NCBI RefSeq assembly: GCF_018986735.1
Contig: NZ_CP065521.1
Coordinates: 2,356,001 to 2,420,000, forward strand
From: Schaalia sp. 19OD2882
GTDB taxonomy: Bacteria > Actinomycetota > Actinomycetes > Actinomycetales > Actinomycetaceae
Length of the DNA stretch: 64,000 nucleotides
Direction: 5' to 3'
This document shows positions 25,493-34,757 of the stretch, piece by piece (position 1 is the stretch's first letter; each line of letters opens with the position of its first letter). The position numbers and the translations under genes were made by a program. The notes beneath the pieces are model-generated. The model was not told the DNA's origin and made no database searches. It saw only the letters and a list, made by a program, of their open reading frames with translations.

Positions 25493-26740
25493 GTGCTCAA
25501 GACCTACGGTCAGATCCTCAGGCTGCCCGGCGCATGGCGTTTCAGCCTGGCCGGGTTCTTCTGGCGCATGCCGATGTCCATGGTCGGCATCTCGATGATC
25601 CTGCTGGTCAAGGCCGAGTACGGAAACTACGCCACGGCGGGCTTGGTCGCCGCTGCGGGAGTCATCGCATCGGCGGCTGTGGCACCCATGCTCTCCCGCC
25701 AGGTCGACCGTCATGGACAACTGCGAGTCATGGGGCCCGCAACCTTGGTCTCGGCGGCGTCGGCGGCGTCCTTCGTGTGGGCCGCGTCAATGCACTCACC
25801 CGAATGGGTGCTGGTGCTGCTGGCAGTCGTCAATGGGGCGACGTGGGGTTCTCCCGGCGCGATGGTCCGCAGCAGATGGGCGGCCATGGTCACCCACCCG
25901 CGTGACCTGGCCACCGCCTACGCCTTCGAGTCCGCCATTGACGAGTTCATCTTCATCATCGGCCCGGTGGTTTCGACCGTGCTCGGCGCTGCGGTCCACC
26001 CGGGGCTCGGATTGTTGTTGTCGACCGGATTCCTGATCTTCGGCGGCATGGGGTTCCTGCTGCAGCGCTCCACCGAGCCCGAGCCGCGCCCCGCGCCGAC
26101 CGGTGGCGGCCCGCGCACGTCGGTGCTGCGTGACCCTGCGGTGATCGTTCTGGCGCTGACATACATCGGGGCGGGTGCCCTCTTCGGCGCCAATGACGTG
26201 TCCGTGGTCGCCTTCACGGAGGAACGCGGGATCCCCGCGATGTCGGGCGTCCTGTTGGCGGTGTTCAGCTTCGGGTCGCTGCTGGCGGGTCTGGTCTACG
26301 GGGCGCGCGCGTGGCGCCAGCCCCTGTGGAAGCTCTTCGCCATCGGGATCCTTGCGCTTGGCGCGGGAGTGTCGGTGTTCCTGGTCGCCCCGAATGTGTG
26401 GGCCCTGGGGGTGGCGATGCTCATAGTGGGCTCGACCTGCGCGCCCACCACGACCAACGTGAACATGATCGTGGCCAGGGTGGTGCCGGACGGGCGTCTG
26501 ACCGAGGGGCTCACGTGGATGACCGCGTCGATGAACATCGGGGTGTCCCTTGGTGCGGCTCTGGCCGGACCGGTCATCGACCATGGCGGGTCCTTCGGCG
26601 GGTACGCGGTGACGGTTGCCTTCGCGTGGATGATGGTGGCGATTGCGCTGGTGGGGATCGGCTGGGTGCGTACCAGCGTCGAACGCGCGGAGACGAGGAC
26701 GATCGCGGAGCTTCACGAGGGCGTAGTCCCGGCCACCTGA
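25493..26740 (+). CDS. MFS transporter
   Basis: 415-aa inner-membrane protein with about 12 hydrophobic segments and the charged loop SRQVDRHG between helices 2 and 3 (motif-A-like). Substrate unknown; the overall look (FSLAGFFWRMPMSMVG opening) matches a common actinobacterial family of uncharacterised drug/metabolite exporters. GTG 25493 matches the family start; TTG 25484 is also possible. No good ribosome site is seen. Confidence 0.85.
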   Translation: MLKTYGQILRLPGAWRFSLAGFFWRMPMSMVGISMILLVKAEYGNYATAGLVAAAGVIASAAVAPMLSRQVDRHGQLRVMGPATLVSAASAASFVWAASMHSPEWVLVLLAVVNGATWGSPGAMVRSRWAAMVTHPRDLATAYAFESAIDEFIFIIGPVVSTVLGAAVHPGLGLLLSTGFLIFGGMGFLLQRSTEPEPRPAPTGGGPRTSVLRDPAVIVLALTYIGAGALFGANDVSVVAFTEERGIPAMSGVLLAVFSFGSLLAGLVYGARAWRQPLWKLFAIGILALGAGVSVFLVAPNVWALGVAMLIVGSTCAPTTTNVNMIVARVVPDGRLTEGLTWMTASMNIGVSLGAALAGPVIDHGGSFGGYAVTVAFAWMMVAIALVGIGWVRTSVERAETRTIAELHEGVVPAT

Positions 26741-26804
26741 GTCGGCCTCGCCTGCTGGTGGGCGACACCTCGGCGCCTCCACGGGTACCGCGCTCGGGGA
26801 GCGC

Positions 26805-26840
26805 GCCGGGCCCGCCCTCTTTTGGATGGTCGGGCCCGGC
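26805..26840. terminator. bidirectional terminator between MFS and rhamnosidase genes
   Basis: Perfect 10-bp stem GCCGGGCCCG / CGGGCCCGGC with a loop containing TCTTTT, between converging genes. Confidence 0.75.
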
Positions 26841-26867
26841 GGCTCATGCGATCACCTCCGGCTGCAA

Positions 26868-29800
26868 TCACTTCCGCTTTCGCCGTACCAGGACGAAGGC
26901 GCCGGCGCCCAGGGCGCCCAGAGCCGCGACCACTGCCACGGTCCAGCCGATGGCTGCGCCGGTGAGGGACATCGAGCCATTGACGCCGCACCCTTGGCCT
27001 TCTGGGCCGTCGGACCTGTTGCCTGGAGCAGCAGATGTGGCTCCGGACCGACCCGGATCACCGGGATTGCCGCTGGACACCACCGTCATCGCGGCCTTGG
27101 CCAGCTCATTGCCCGAGGAATCGCAGGCCAGCACCACATGCTCCCCCGCGGGGAAGTCGGTCGGAACCTTCCACGCCTGCGACAGCTTTCCCGAGGCGTC
27201 CGAGGTCACTGTCCCCACAGTCACCGGGTCCGAATGGACGATCAACTCCACCGGAGCCCCTGCAGGCAGGTCGATGCCGCTGATCGTCACATTTCCGCCC
27301 TGGGCGACCCGCGACGGATCCACCACCAGGCCCGGAGCACCGTCCTTCTTGACCGTGAAGTCGTAGGAGCCCGAGGCGACCTCCAGCTCCACCGTGTCAC
27401 CCACGGTGCCCACGACCTTCACGCCCTCGGCCTGGGTGACGGGGACGGCGCCCTCGTACAGGGTTTCACCGGTATCCAGGGTCGGCACGAAGACCCGGGA
27501 CGAAGTGTTGGCCGGAATTTCCACGTGGTAGGAGATGTTCCCGCCCTCGTTCAGTCGCCAATGGGACACGATCGGCCCGTGGACGGACTTGAAGGTCGCG
27601 TTGGCCCAGGTGACCCGGCCATCGGCATCCATGCGCGGACGAAGCACGGACTTGGCGAACCCAGCGCCTGAGGGGTCCACGTCAATGCCCGCCACATTCG
27701 AGTAGATCCACTTCGACACTGCGCCGTAGGCGTAGTGGTTGAAAGAGTTCATCGAGACATCGCCGAAACCGGACTCTTTCGTGTAGGAATTCCAGCGCTC
27801 CCAGAAGGTCGTGGCCCCCTGGTCCACCGAGTACAGCCACGACGGGTAGGTGTGCGAAAGCAGCAGGTCGTAGGCTGCGTCGACCTGGCCGTTGGCGGAC
27901 AGGGCGGGCAGGATGACCGGTGTTCCCAGGAATCCTGTGGTCAGGGCCGAAGCCCCGCCCTCGCCTCCACGCGAGAGTTCTGCAAGGTGCGCGGCGATCT
28001 CCGGGGCTTTGCCCTGCGGGTACAGGCCGAACTCGAGAACCATCGCGTAGGCGGCCTGCGTGTCCAGGTTCTCGCCGGTCAGAGTGGCCCCACCGTCCGG
28101 GAAGTACTCGGCGAGGAAGGCGGCCCGCCATTGGTCGCGCCAGGCCGCGTAGCCGTCGGCCTGTGCCGTGTGGCCGGCGGCGCGAGCCATCTGCTCCAGC
28201 AGCGAGATGACATGTGCTTTGTACGCCTTGAACACGAATTGGGAGTCGGTCTGGGTGGGCGCCAGCCAGTCGCCCAGGATCGGGCCGCGTTCACCGTCGC
28301 GCAGGGCCTGCGCGTACTTCGTCATCTGGGCCCAGTTGGCGTCGATGATCGCCGTGTCCCCGTAGGTCTGCCACAGGGCGTGAGGAACGATGATTGTCGC
28401 GTCGGTCCACGGGTCCGACTTGCCGATGGTGAAGTCCCACCCTGAGTGCCACGGGGTGAAACGCGGGTAGTGGCCGTCGGGCATTTGACTGGCGGCCATG
28501 TCGACGGACGTGAACTTGCCCAGGAAGTTGCGCACATCGGCGGTCATGGTCGCTGCCGGCGCGAAGACCTGGATGTCTCCCAGCCAGCCCATGCGCTCGT
28601 CCCGGGCGGGAGTGTCGGTGGGGATCGACAGGAAGTTGCCGCGCAGTCCGTTGATGGTGTTGTGGTACAGCGTGTTGATGTCTGCGTTCGACGAGTCGAA
28701 GTCCATGGTCAGGGTCTTCGCGGAGCTCAGCACGATGCCCTTGACATCTTCGGAGGCCACGCTGTTCGGGTCGAATCCGTCGATGCCGGAGACCTCCAGG
28801 TACCGGAATCCGTGCACGGTGAATTTCGGCTGGAAGGTTCCCGTGCCGCTGGGGCCGATCCGGTAGTGGTCGGTGGCCTTGGCGCTGCGGAAGTTCGCGT
28901 TGTACACGGTTCCTGCGGGGCCGTCCGCCCCCGGCGAGGAGTCGTTGAGCATCTCCCCGTAGGACAATTCGACCACCTGTCCGGTTTTGCCGGTGACGGC
29001 GATCCGCGGGACGCCGACCATGTTCTTGCCGAAGTCGAAGACGACATTGCCGTTGCTGTCAACTGTGCGTGAGATGGGCGCGACTTCCTCGACTGCGGTG
29101 ATGGCGCTTGCCTCGTCGGCGACGACTCGGGGGACGGAGTGTGCGGCGATCGAGGAGGGCACCCATCCGGTGGTCGTGTAGGTGCTGGTGGACCAGCCTT
29201 GGATCTTCGCTTCACGGCCGGCGTCGTAGCTTTCACCGTCCATGATGTTCGAGTCGAGGATCGGCCCCTGTCCGAAGTAGGACCAGGTGGGGTCGGTGAC
29301 GATGGACTCGACCGTCCCGTCCTGGTGGGTCAGGCGCAGAAGTGCCTTGAAGGAGGGTTGGGGGCCGTAGGGCTTGTGCAGGGCGCCGAAGGAGCCCGAG
29401 TACCAGCCGTCACCGAGGATTGCGCCCAGGGTGTTGTCCCCGGGGGTCACCATGTCGGTGACGTCGTAGGCGTTGTACAGGCCGGTGGTCTTGAAGTCGG
29501 TGGTTCCCGGCGCCAGGAATGTGTCGCCCACCTTTGCGCCGTTGAGTTCGAATTCGACGACTCCCAGGGCGCTGGCGTACAGGGTGGCGTTGGTGACCTT
29601 CGAGGGCGTGTGGAAAGTCTTGCGGAACATCCCGTCCGAGGGCGTGGTGTCGGGTTCCTCGACGTGGCGGTCGCGCACGGTGATCTTTCCGTCGGCGATT
29701 TCGGCGCCCTCGACCTCGTGGAAGATCGAGCCGTGCGGCCCGGCTGCGAGGAAGGCGCTGGTCTCTTCAAGTTTGAGGGGCGAGGGCGAGTTCGGCATCG

Positions 29801-30764
29801 CCAGGGACAGGTCCGTGTACGAGGCCGACAGCCCTTCCAGGCCCAGTCCCAACCGCCCTGCCCTGAGCAGGGTTCTGTTGGCGGCCAATTCGAATGTGGT
29901 GAGGCCCTTGCCGTCCAGGGCGATCGTCCATTTGGAGGATCCGGGGAACACGGAGTCGTCGGGTCCGGCCTCGGAGACCTTGAGGGTGTGGGGCACCTTC
30001 GGGTCGAATGTGGGGTCGAGGGCGATGTCGACGGGTGCGAACTTCTTCTCGTCGGGCCAGGTTTCGCCGCGCGGGACGTTGCGTTCGCGGGTGAAGACGG
30101 CGATGCCCCGGGAGCTGCCGTCCAGCAGTTGAAGGTGCCATGCCCCGTCGACCTTTCGCACTGCTGCTGCCGTGAATTCATCATCGTCGCCGCCAAAGGT
30201 GATGGCGGCGCCTTCGGAGATGATCTGGAAGGTGGCTTGTAGGTCGAAGGTCAGGGCTTCGAAGCGGTCCTCGCCGCGCGGCATTTGGATGGCACTTCCG
30301 GTGATCCACTGGGCGTTCTGCCAGTTGGTGGTCCCGTCGGTCGAACGCAGGCCCGTGCGGAAGGCGCCGCTGGCCGGTGCGGACTGTGCACCTTGGGCGT
30401 CCCAGACACTCACATTCCACGAATACGAGGCCGTCGCTGCCAGATCCGGACCGCCGTAGGCCACGTCCACGCTCTGGCTGGAGGAGACTTTGCCGGAGTC
30501 CCACACGAGGGCGCCCGTCGAGTCGGCGACCTGGATCCTGTAGGCGGACTGCGTGGCACCACGCGCCCCGGAGGTCAATTGCCACGAGAACACCGGTGAC
30601 CCGTCCACCAACAGCGGGGACGCCACATGATTGACCTTCGGATCGACCACGGTCAGATCAGAGCCGGTGGCAAGGGCCGGCCCGGCGAGGAGCGACGACA
30701 TGACGAGCGACAACGTCCCCGCTGCCGTCAACAGGGAAACCCTGCGCTTGAAGGGATGATGCAT
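26868..30764 (-). CDS. secreted GH78 alpha-L-rhamnosidase, membrane-anchored
   Basis: 1298-aa extracellular enzyme releasing L-rhamnose from glycosides or polysaccharides. Signal peptide (~1-33), N-terminal beta domains including a fibronectin-like region, rhamnosidase N-domain, then an (alpha/alpha)6 catalytic domain. The catalytic domain has the RDERMGWLGD signature containing the predicted acid residue (~725) and downstream SWLYSVDQGATTFWERW. After a beta-sandwich the C-terminus has a Gly/Pro-rich spacer, MSLTGAAIG, one membrane helix and VRRKRK. This looks like a surface anchor, but no LPxTG is present. ATG 30764 lies 12 nt after AAGGA. A perfect palindromic operator lies upstream, divergent from rhaD. 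Confidence 0.92.
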   Translation of the reverse strand: MHHPFKRRVSLLTAAGTLSLVMSSLLAGPALATGSDLTVVDPKVNHVASPLLVDGSPVFSWQLTSGARGATQSAYRIQVADSTGALVWDSGKVSSSQSVDVAYGGPDLAATASYSWNVSVWDAQGAQSAPASGAFRTGLRSTDGTTNWQNAQWITGSAIQMPRGEDRFEALTFDLQATFQIISEGAAITFGGDDDEFTAAAVRKVDGAWHLQLLDGSSRGIAVFTRERNVPRGETWPDEKKFAPVDIALDPTFDPKVPHTLKVSEAGPDDSVFPGSSKWTIALDGKGLTTFELAANRTLLRAGRLGLGLEGLSASYTDLSLAMPNSPSPLKLEETSAFLAAGPHGSIFHEVEGAEIADGKITVRDRHVEEPDTTPSDGMFRKTFHTPSKVTNATLYASALGVVEFELNGAKVGDTFLAPGTTDFKTTGLYNAYDVTDMVTPGDNTLGAILGDGWYSGSFGALHKPYGPQPSFKALLRLTHQDGTVESIVTDPTWSYFGQGPILDSNIMDGESYDAGREAKIQGWSTSTYTTTGWVPSSIAAHSVPRVVADEASAITAVEEVAPISRTVDSNGNVVFDFGKNMVGVPRIAVTGKTGQVVELSYGEMLNDSSPGADGPAGTVYNANFRSAKATDHYRIGPSGTGTFQPKFTVHGFRYLEVSGIDGFDPNSVASEDVKGIVLSSAKTLTMDFDSSNADINTLYHNTINGLRGNFLSIPTDTPARDERMGWLGDIQVFAPAATMTADVRNFLGKFTSVDMAASQMPDGHYPRFTPWHSGWDFTIGKSDPWTDATIIVPHALWQTYGDTAIIDANWAQMTKYAQALRDGERGPILGDWLAPTQTDSQFVFKAYKAHVISLLEQMARAAGHTAQADGYAAWRDQWRAAFLAEYFPDGGATLTGENLDTQAAYAMVLEFGLYPQGKAPEIAAHLAELSRGGEGGASALTTGFLGTPVILPALSANGQVDAAYDLLLSHTYPSWLYSVDQGATTFWERWNSYTKESGFGDVSMNSFNHYAYGAVSKWIYSNVAGIDVDPSGAGFAKSVLRPRMDADGRVTWANATFKSVHGPIVSHWRLNEGGNISYHVEIPANTSSRVFVPTLDTGETLYEGAVPVTQAEGVKVVGTVGDTVELEVASGSYDFTVKKDGAPGLVVDPSRVAQGGNVTISGIDLPAGAPVELIVHSDPVTVGTVTSDASGKLSQAWKVPTDFPAGEHVVLACDSSGNELAKAAMTVVSSGNPGDPGRSGATSAAPGNRSDGPEGQGCGVNGSMSLTGAAIGWTVAVVAALGALGAGAFVLVRRKRK

Positions 30765-30850
30765 GAATGAGTCCAATCCTTGGTGACGGACACGATGGCG
30801 AGGTCTCCCACGCGTCGTGAGCAGCAGTTTCCGGCGAATGAGGACCCCTG

Positions 30851-30906
30851 GGTGTGAATCGATTCACACCCGAATCCATTCTTCCGAAAGGGCGGCGCGG
30901 CTTCAA
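30851..30906 (-). promoter_or_regulatory. rhamnosidase promoter with LacI-type operator
   Basis: Minus-strand -35 TTGAAG (30906-30901), 17-bp spacer, -10 AAGAAT (30883-30878). The perfect 20-bp palindrome GGTGTGAATCGATTCACACC (30851-30870) starts 7 bp after the -10, where a repressor would block initiation. Its core TGAATCGATTCA recurs at the other rhamnose promoters. Confidence 0.75.
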
Positions 30907-31442
30907 TGCTTTGAGAAAAATCTTACCCGCCTCCGGACAGGACTTCAGGCGGCTCTTTGATCCCAGCGGCAGACGAACATGCCAGTGCTGAGCCAGCCTG
31001 AAGGCGCCAAGGTCCGATGGGCCCCGATGCCGTGGACCCCCAAGGGCTACGGGTCACCGGGCTGCGGGACGCCGGAGTTGCGGAGGCTCAGGCTGCGGGG
31101 CCTCATACGGTTACGAGGCCCCGGGGATGCAGGGCCCCACTGCCATCGAGTCGCAGGGGCGCGACAACGGACACGGGTCAATGAATGTGCCCTTGGGCGC
31201 GGGCCACGGCCCCGACCTCGCCACCTGGCCCCTTGATGCGCAATCGCACACGGCCGCGCCCACCGCCCATGCGACACCCCAACGGCCCCGACAACCTCAC
31301 CACACCGCCACTTGCGCCGCCCTCACGACCTCGCCACGCCACCATTGCCGCCAGGAGTGCCACCCGACTGCACCATCACCCGGCCGGCCACATCGCCCTG
31401 CCATCCTCGTCACGCCACCACCCCACTGCATCGGAGCACTCA
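30907..31442. other. long intergenic region between rhamnosidase and rhaD
   Basis: No convincing coding sequence on either strand. A perfect 9-bp hairpin CGGGGCCTC/GAGGCCCCG lies at 31096-31123. The remainder is GC-rich sequence with no feature I recognise, until the rhaD promoter. Confidence 0.5.
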
Positions 31443-31500
31443 TTGACACGGTCGCGACGCGCCCCTAATCTGAGTCTGAATCGTTTCATGTATCGATTCA
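31443..31500 (+). promoter_or_regulatory. rhaD promoter with two abutting operators
   Basis: Near-consensus sigma-70-type promoter: TTGACA (31443-31448), 17-bp spacer, TAATCT (31466-31471). Immediately downstream are two back-to-back 12-bp sites, TGAATCGTTTCA (31477-31488) and TGTATCGATTCA (31489-31500), matching the rhamnose operator consensus. Confidence 0.8.
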
Positions 31501-31527
31501 TGGCCTCGTGTTGAAAGGATCCCCGGG

Positions 31528-32670
31528 ATGTCGGACCTGATCGCTCAGATCATCAGACTCGCCAACGAGATCGGCGGAAACACCGAGTTCTCCCGCGCGG
31601 GCGGCGGCAACGCCTCCGTGAAGATCGACGGGGTCCTGCACATCAAGCCCAGCGGCGTCCCCCTGGCCACCCTCGAGGCCGAGGACCTGGTCCCCCTGCG
31701 CATCAACGTGCTGCTGGACGCCCTGCGCTCTGACGATCCGGTCGGCAAAGATCCCGTCCGCGTCGCCGCCGAGAAGGCGCAGGTCCGCGACGTCAACGGT
31801 CGGCGCCCCAGCGTGGAGATCCTCTTCCACGCGCTCATCCCCGACGCCCTCGTCCTGCACCTGCACCCCCTGACCGCCAACGCCCTGACCTGCAACCAGG
31901 ACGGACCGGCCCTGGCCCGGCGCATCCTGGCCGACGAGGCCGTGTGGGTGGACTACATCGACCCGGGGGTTCCGCTGGCCCGCGGAATCCTGCGCGCCCG
32001 CGAGGCCTACACCGCCCGCACCGGCCGCCCGGCCCCCGGCATCACGCTGCTGGGCAACCACGGGATCATCGTTTCGGGGAACTCCTTCGACGAGGTCGCC
32101 GCCCTGGTCGATTCCCTCACCCTGCGGATCATGGCGGCCGTGGACGCTTCCCCGGCCCCAGCTGCGATTCCCCATCCGGAGATCACGCCGGAACGGCGGA
32201 GTCAGGTGGCCGAGGACTTCCGCGTGGCCCTGGGCGCCGCGAATGTCACATCCAGTTGGGAGGGGCTGGCGCGTGAGGCCTCCGGCCCTGCCGCCGGACC
32301 AGTGGCCCTGGGGCCGTTGATTCCCGACCAGATCGTCTACTCGGGCTCATTCCCGGTGGTGCTGGAGGCCACCGCAACAGCGGCCGACATCAAGGCTGCA
32401 GTGTCCACCTTCCGCACTGCTCACGGTCGCGACCCGATCGTCGCGGTGATTCCAGGCGCGGGTGTCTTCGCCATCGGCTCCTCGGCCGAGGGTGCGGACA
32501 CTGCCCTGAACACCTACCTGGATGCACTGCGCGTGGCCCGCGATGCGGACCGCTTGGGCAAGGTGCGAGTCATGGACGAGCACGAACGCCACTTCATCGA
32601 GAACTGGGAGGCCGAGGCTTACCGCCGCCAAGTGGCCAAGTCGCCAAGTCCAACCACCCCCTCCCCGTGA
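31528..32670 (+). CDS. rhaD: rhamnulose-1-phosphate aldolase (class II), aldolase domain only
   Basis: 380-aa cytoplasmic enzyme splitting L-rhamnulose-1-P into DHAP and L-lactaldehyde. Class II aldolase features: FSRAGGGNASVK near residue 22, zinc ligands in LHLHPLTANAL (~110), and GNHG (~175). A second lobe contains IPGAGVFAIG and ends HFIENWEAEAYRRQV. This layout is that of the N-terminal half of bifunctional RhaD/YuxG aldolase-dehydrogenases (~680 aa), in which a short-chain dehydrogenase follows. Here the protein stops after a Ser/Pro/Thr tail and that half is absent. ATG 31528 follows AAAGGA. Controlled by the two operators upstream. Confidence 0.85.
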   Translation: MSDLIAQIIRLANEIGGNTEFSRAGGGNASVKIDGVLHIKPSGVPLATLEAEDLVPLRINVLLDALRSDDPVGKDPVRVAAEKAQVRDVNGRRPSVEILFHALIPDALVLHLHPLTANALTCNQDGPALARRILADEAVWVDYIDPGVPLARGILRAREAYTARTGRPAPGITLLGNHGIIVSGNSFDEVAALVDSLTLRIMAAVDASPAPAAIPHPEITPERRSQVAEDFRVALGAANVTSSWEGLAREASGPAAGPVALGPLIPDQIVYSGSFPVVLEATATAADIKAAVSTFRTAHGRDPIVAVIPGAGVFAIGSSAEGADTALNTYLDALRVARDADRLGKVRVMDEHERHFIENWEAEAYRRQVAKSPSPTTPSP

Positions 32671-32685
32671 GATTCGTCGGTGGAT

Positions 32686-32809
32686 CCGTGAGATTCGTCC
32701 GTCGTGGTCGGGGGTGGTCTCTCTTGGTGTGGGCGATGGTGTCCTGCTGTCGAGGTGGGGCTTTGGTTGCTCACGATCGGTTTCCCTTTGGTTCCTGAAG
32801 CGCCTGGCG
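32686..32809 (+). repeat. 124-bp direct repeat, left copy
   Basis: About 97% identical (4 visible mismatches) and co-oriented with 36639-36762. It begins with the GATTCGTCCGTC motif and lies just after rhaD. The two copies bracket ~3.8 kb of mobile-element and toxin-antitoxin remnants. Confidence 0.9.
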
Positions 32810-32878
32810 AACCGCGCTGGGTGAGGCTTTGAGGGCGGGACCCTTGTTGTCGATGAACCGGGCTGCGATCAGGGTTGG

Positions 32879-33610
32879 GCTGTGGGTCGGGGTGGATCCA
32901 AGCGTGCTGCGCGGATGGGTCAAGCTGGCTTGTATGCTTCTGGCCGGGCTCCTTGGTGTGACCATCACCAGCGAGTCGGCTCGTATCAAGGCGTTGGAGG
33001 CCTAGGACCGGGAGCCAAAGCGCGTCAACGGGATCTTGTTGGCGGCTTCAAGTTTCATACGCGGCGGGAACTCGACTCGCGATTGTCGTGGTGGTGGCCT
33101 TCATCGAAGAGCACAGGGTCCGATTCGGGCTCACACCGATCGGTGAGGTGCTCACCGAGCGTGGCTGCAAGATCGCCTCATCCGCTGACTCGGCGGCTCG
33201 CAAGCGTCACCCCTTGGCACGAGTGTTGTCGGATGACGTGGTGTGGGAGAAGAGCAAGGCCGTCCGAGCCGACCCCGCGAAGGGTGCAGCATGGCCGGGT
33301 GTCGCAAGATGTGGCATCTGTTGAAGCGGGCAGGTCTTCATGTGGGGCGCCAGCGTGGCTCGACTCATGGCCGCTCACGGGATGCAAGAGGGTGTCAGAG
33401 GTGGGAAGAAACATCACCGCCCGTGCGGAGGCCACTGCTGAGCGGCCCGCTGATTTGGTGCAGCGGGACTTCACCGCGCGCCAGCCCCTAACCGGCTGTG
33501 GATCGTGGATTTCGCCTGTGCACCAACTTGGTCTGGGATGGTGCCCACCATCTTCGTGACCGATGTCCACCCCGCCGGTTCGTCCGGTGGCGCGCCTACC
33601 AGGCCATACC
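32879..33610 (+). pseudogene. degenerate IS3-family transposase (OrfA+OrfB)
   Basis: Decayed insertion-sequence transposase in at least three frames. The OrfA part reads VDPSVLRGWVK ... TSESARIKALEA, an in-frame TAG, then DREPKRVNGIL. OrfB starts with AFIEEHRVRFGLTPIGEVLT (~33090), continues as MWHLLKRAGLHVGRQRGS and later NRLWIVDFACAPTWSGM ... IFVTDVHPAG (the DDE region, first Asp in VDF). Stops and shifts make it inactive. Ends and target duplications could not be defined. It abuts a truncated zeta toxin. Confidence 0.8.
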
Positions 33611-33639
33611 CACCCAACTGTCCCCGGACGCCTGAGCCG

Positions 33640-33912
33640 TCACCCGGGGCATGGCCAAGGGTCGGTACGCATCAGGTGCCGGTGGTCGGGGTGGTAGGCA
33701 CGCAAGTCATCGCCGACAACTGGGACGAAACCCGGGTACCGCTCCTGGACCCTCGCCAGGCTCTGGCTCTTTCCTGCCCTGGGCTGTCCACCCACGAACA
33801 CCACCACCGGGCGCCCCACGGCTTGTGGGAGGGCTCCGAGCCGGTCCAGCTCGGGGCGGATCTCCGCATCGAAAACGGTGCGCACCTGATCCTGGGTCAG
33901 TTCACCCGTCAT
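33640..33912 (-). pseudogene. truncated zeta-type toxin
   Basis: 90 residues of a zeta-toxin kinase, which in intact form phosphorylates UDP-N-acetyl sugars and poisons wall synthesis. The Walker A motif GGQPRAGKS (~41) and GDDLRAYHPDHRHLM are preserved; the rest of the domain is missing, cut at the IS3 remnant. ATG overlaps the antitoxin stop (ATGA), the normal operon order. A fragment this short should be inactive. Confidence 0.75.
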
Positions 33913-34184
33913 CGCACAAAGGCCGGCGCGTGCTCAGGCATGGCTGCCAGCTCATCACGCAGCTTCGCCGTCATCGCCTTGACCGCCCGCAAGTTGTCGA
34001 CATCGACCGCGCGAACCTCCAGGCGAGTGCGGAAGCGCTCCTCCTGCCAATGAGCCTTCTCTTCAGGCGTGGTTGCCTCACGCTCCCATGCCAAGTAGCC
34101 AGCGACAACCTGGTTGGCGAGTTCTCGCATGACGTCGTAGATCATCGGATCATGGTAGTGATCCTCATCCATCCAATCCTCCAT
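33909..34184 (-). CDS. zeta-toxin antitoxin-like protein
   Basis: 91-aa acidic/helical protein (MEDWMDEDHYHDP ... WEREATTPEEKAHWQEER) directly upstream of, and overlapping by 4 bp, the truncated zeta toxin. Position and size fit the epsilon-like partner that neutralises zeta kinases in actinobacteria. ATG 34184 has GGGAGG 6-7 nt upstream. It seems intact although its toxin is broken. Confidence 0.65.
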   Translation of the reverse strand: MEDWMDEDHYHDPMIYDVMRELANQVVAGYLAWEREATTPEEKAHWQEERFRTRLEVRAVDVDNLRAVKAMTAKLRDELAAMPEHAPAFVR

Positions 34185-34517
34185 CACGCTGCCTCCCTTT
34201 CTGCGGGTCTGCGTCCAGCCTAACCTGCTGTTCAAAACGGTCTATGAGTGGTTTCGGTTTCGGCGGGGGTTTTGACCACCCGGCGGCCGCGGGACAGTGT
34301 GGGGCATTCTCCTGCGTCAGGACGAGGAGGAGTTGCGGGCCAAGAAGAAGCGCTGCGTGCATTCCAGTCGACTCTCGACGAGTTTCCTAGAGCCTGCGCT
34401 TCCTTGGCGGAGGGCGCTGAGTTGAGTCAAACCAGCGACATCACACGCATGGAAACAGTGCGAATGTTCTCTCTGACGAAGGAGGAACATGCAGTCACGT
34501 TCCCCTCTCGTGGCAGG
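34185..34517. other. region without a recognised gene
   Basis: Short frames on both strands, one including LRQDEEELRAKKKRC on the plus strand near 34310-34360, look like debris. Nothing identifiable. Confidence 0.4.
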
Positions 34518-34721
34518 TCACCAGCGGGCATCCCGGATACGGTCGACGACGCAACGACCGAACCGAATGAAGAGCCCAAGAATCCGGAAGAACAGGACGC
34601 CGACCAGCTTTACTAGCCACAGAAGAACCTGCATCACGGCGCCGAGTCCGTAGATGAGGATGGCGACAATGACGCCCAGGAGAAGCAGCGCAAGTCCAAT
34701 CCTCAGCCATGCGGTCCCCAT
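34518..34721 (-). CDS. small hydrophobic membrane protein
   Basis: 67-aa protein with two hydrophobic stretches (WLRIGLALLLLGVIVAILI and VLLWLVKLVGVLFFRILGL) and a basic C-terminus. ATG 34721 has a strong GGGAGGAGAG site. No family is recognised; such small proteins occur as orphan membrane proteins, holins or toxins, and nothing here decides between these. Confidence 0.55.
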   Translation of the reverse strand: MGTAWLRIGLALLLLGVIVAILIYGLGAVMQVLLWLVKLVGVLFFRILGLFIRFGRCVVDRIRDARW

Positions 34722-34757
34722 GGCCTCTCTCCTCCCGGTTTCAGTCACAGTCTTGAG

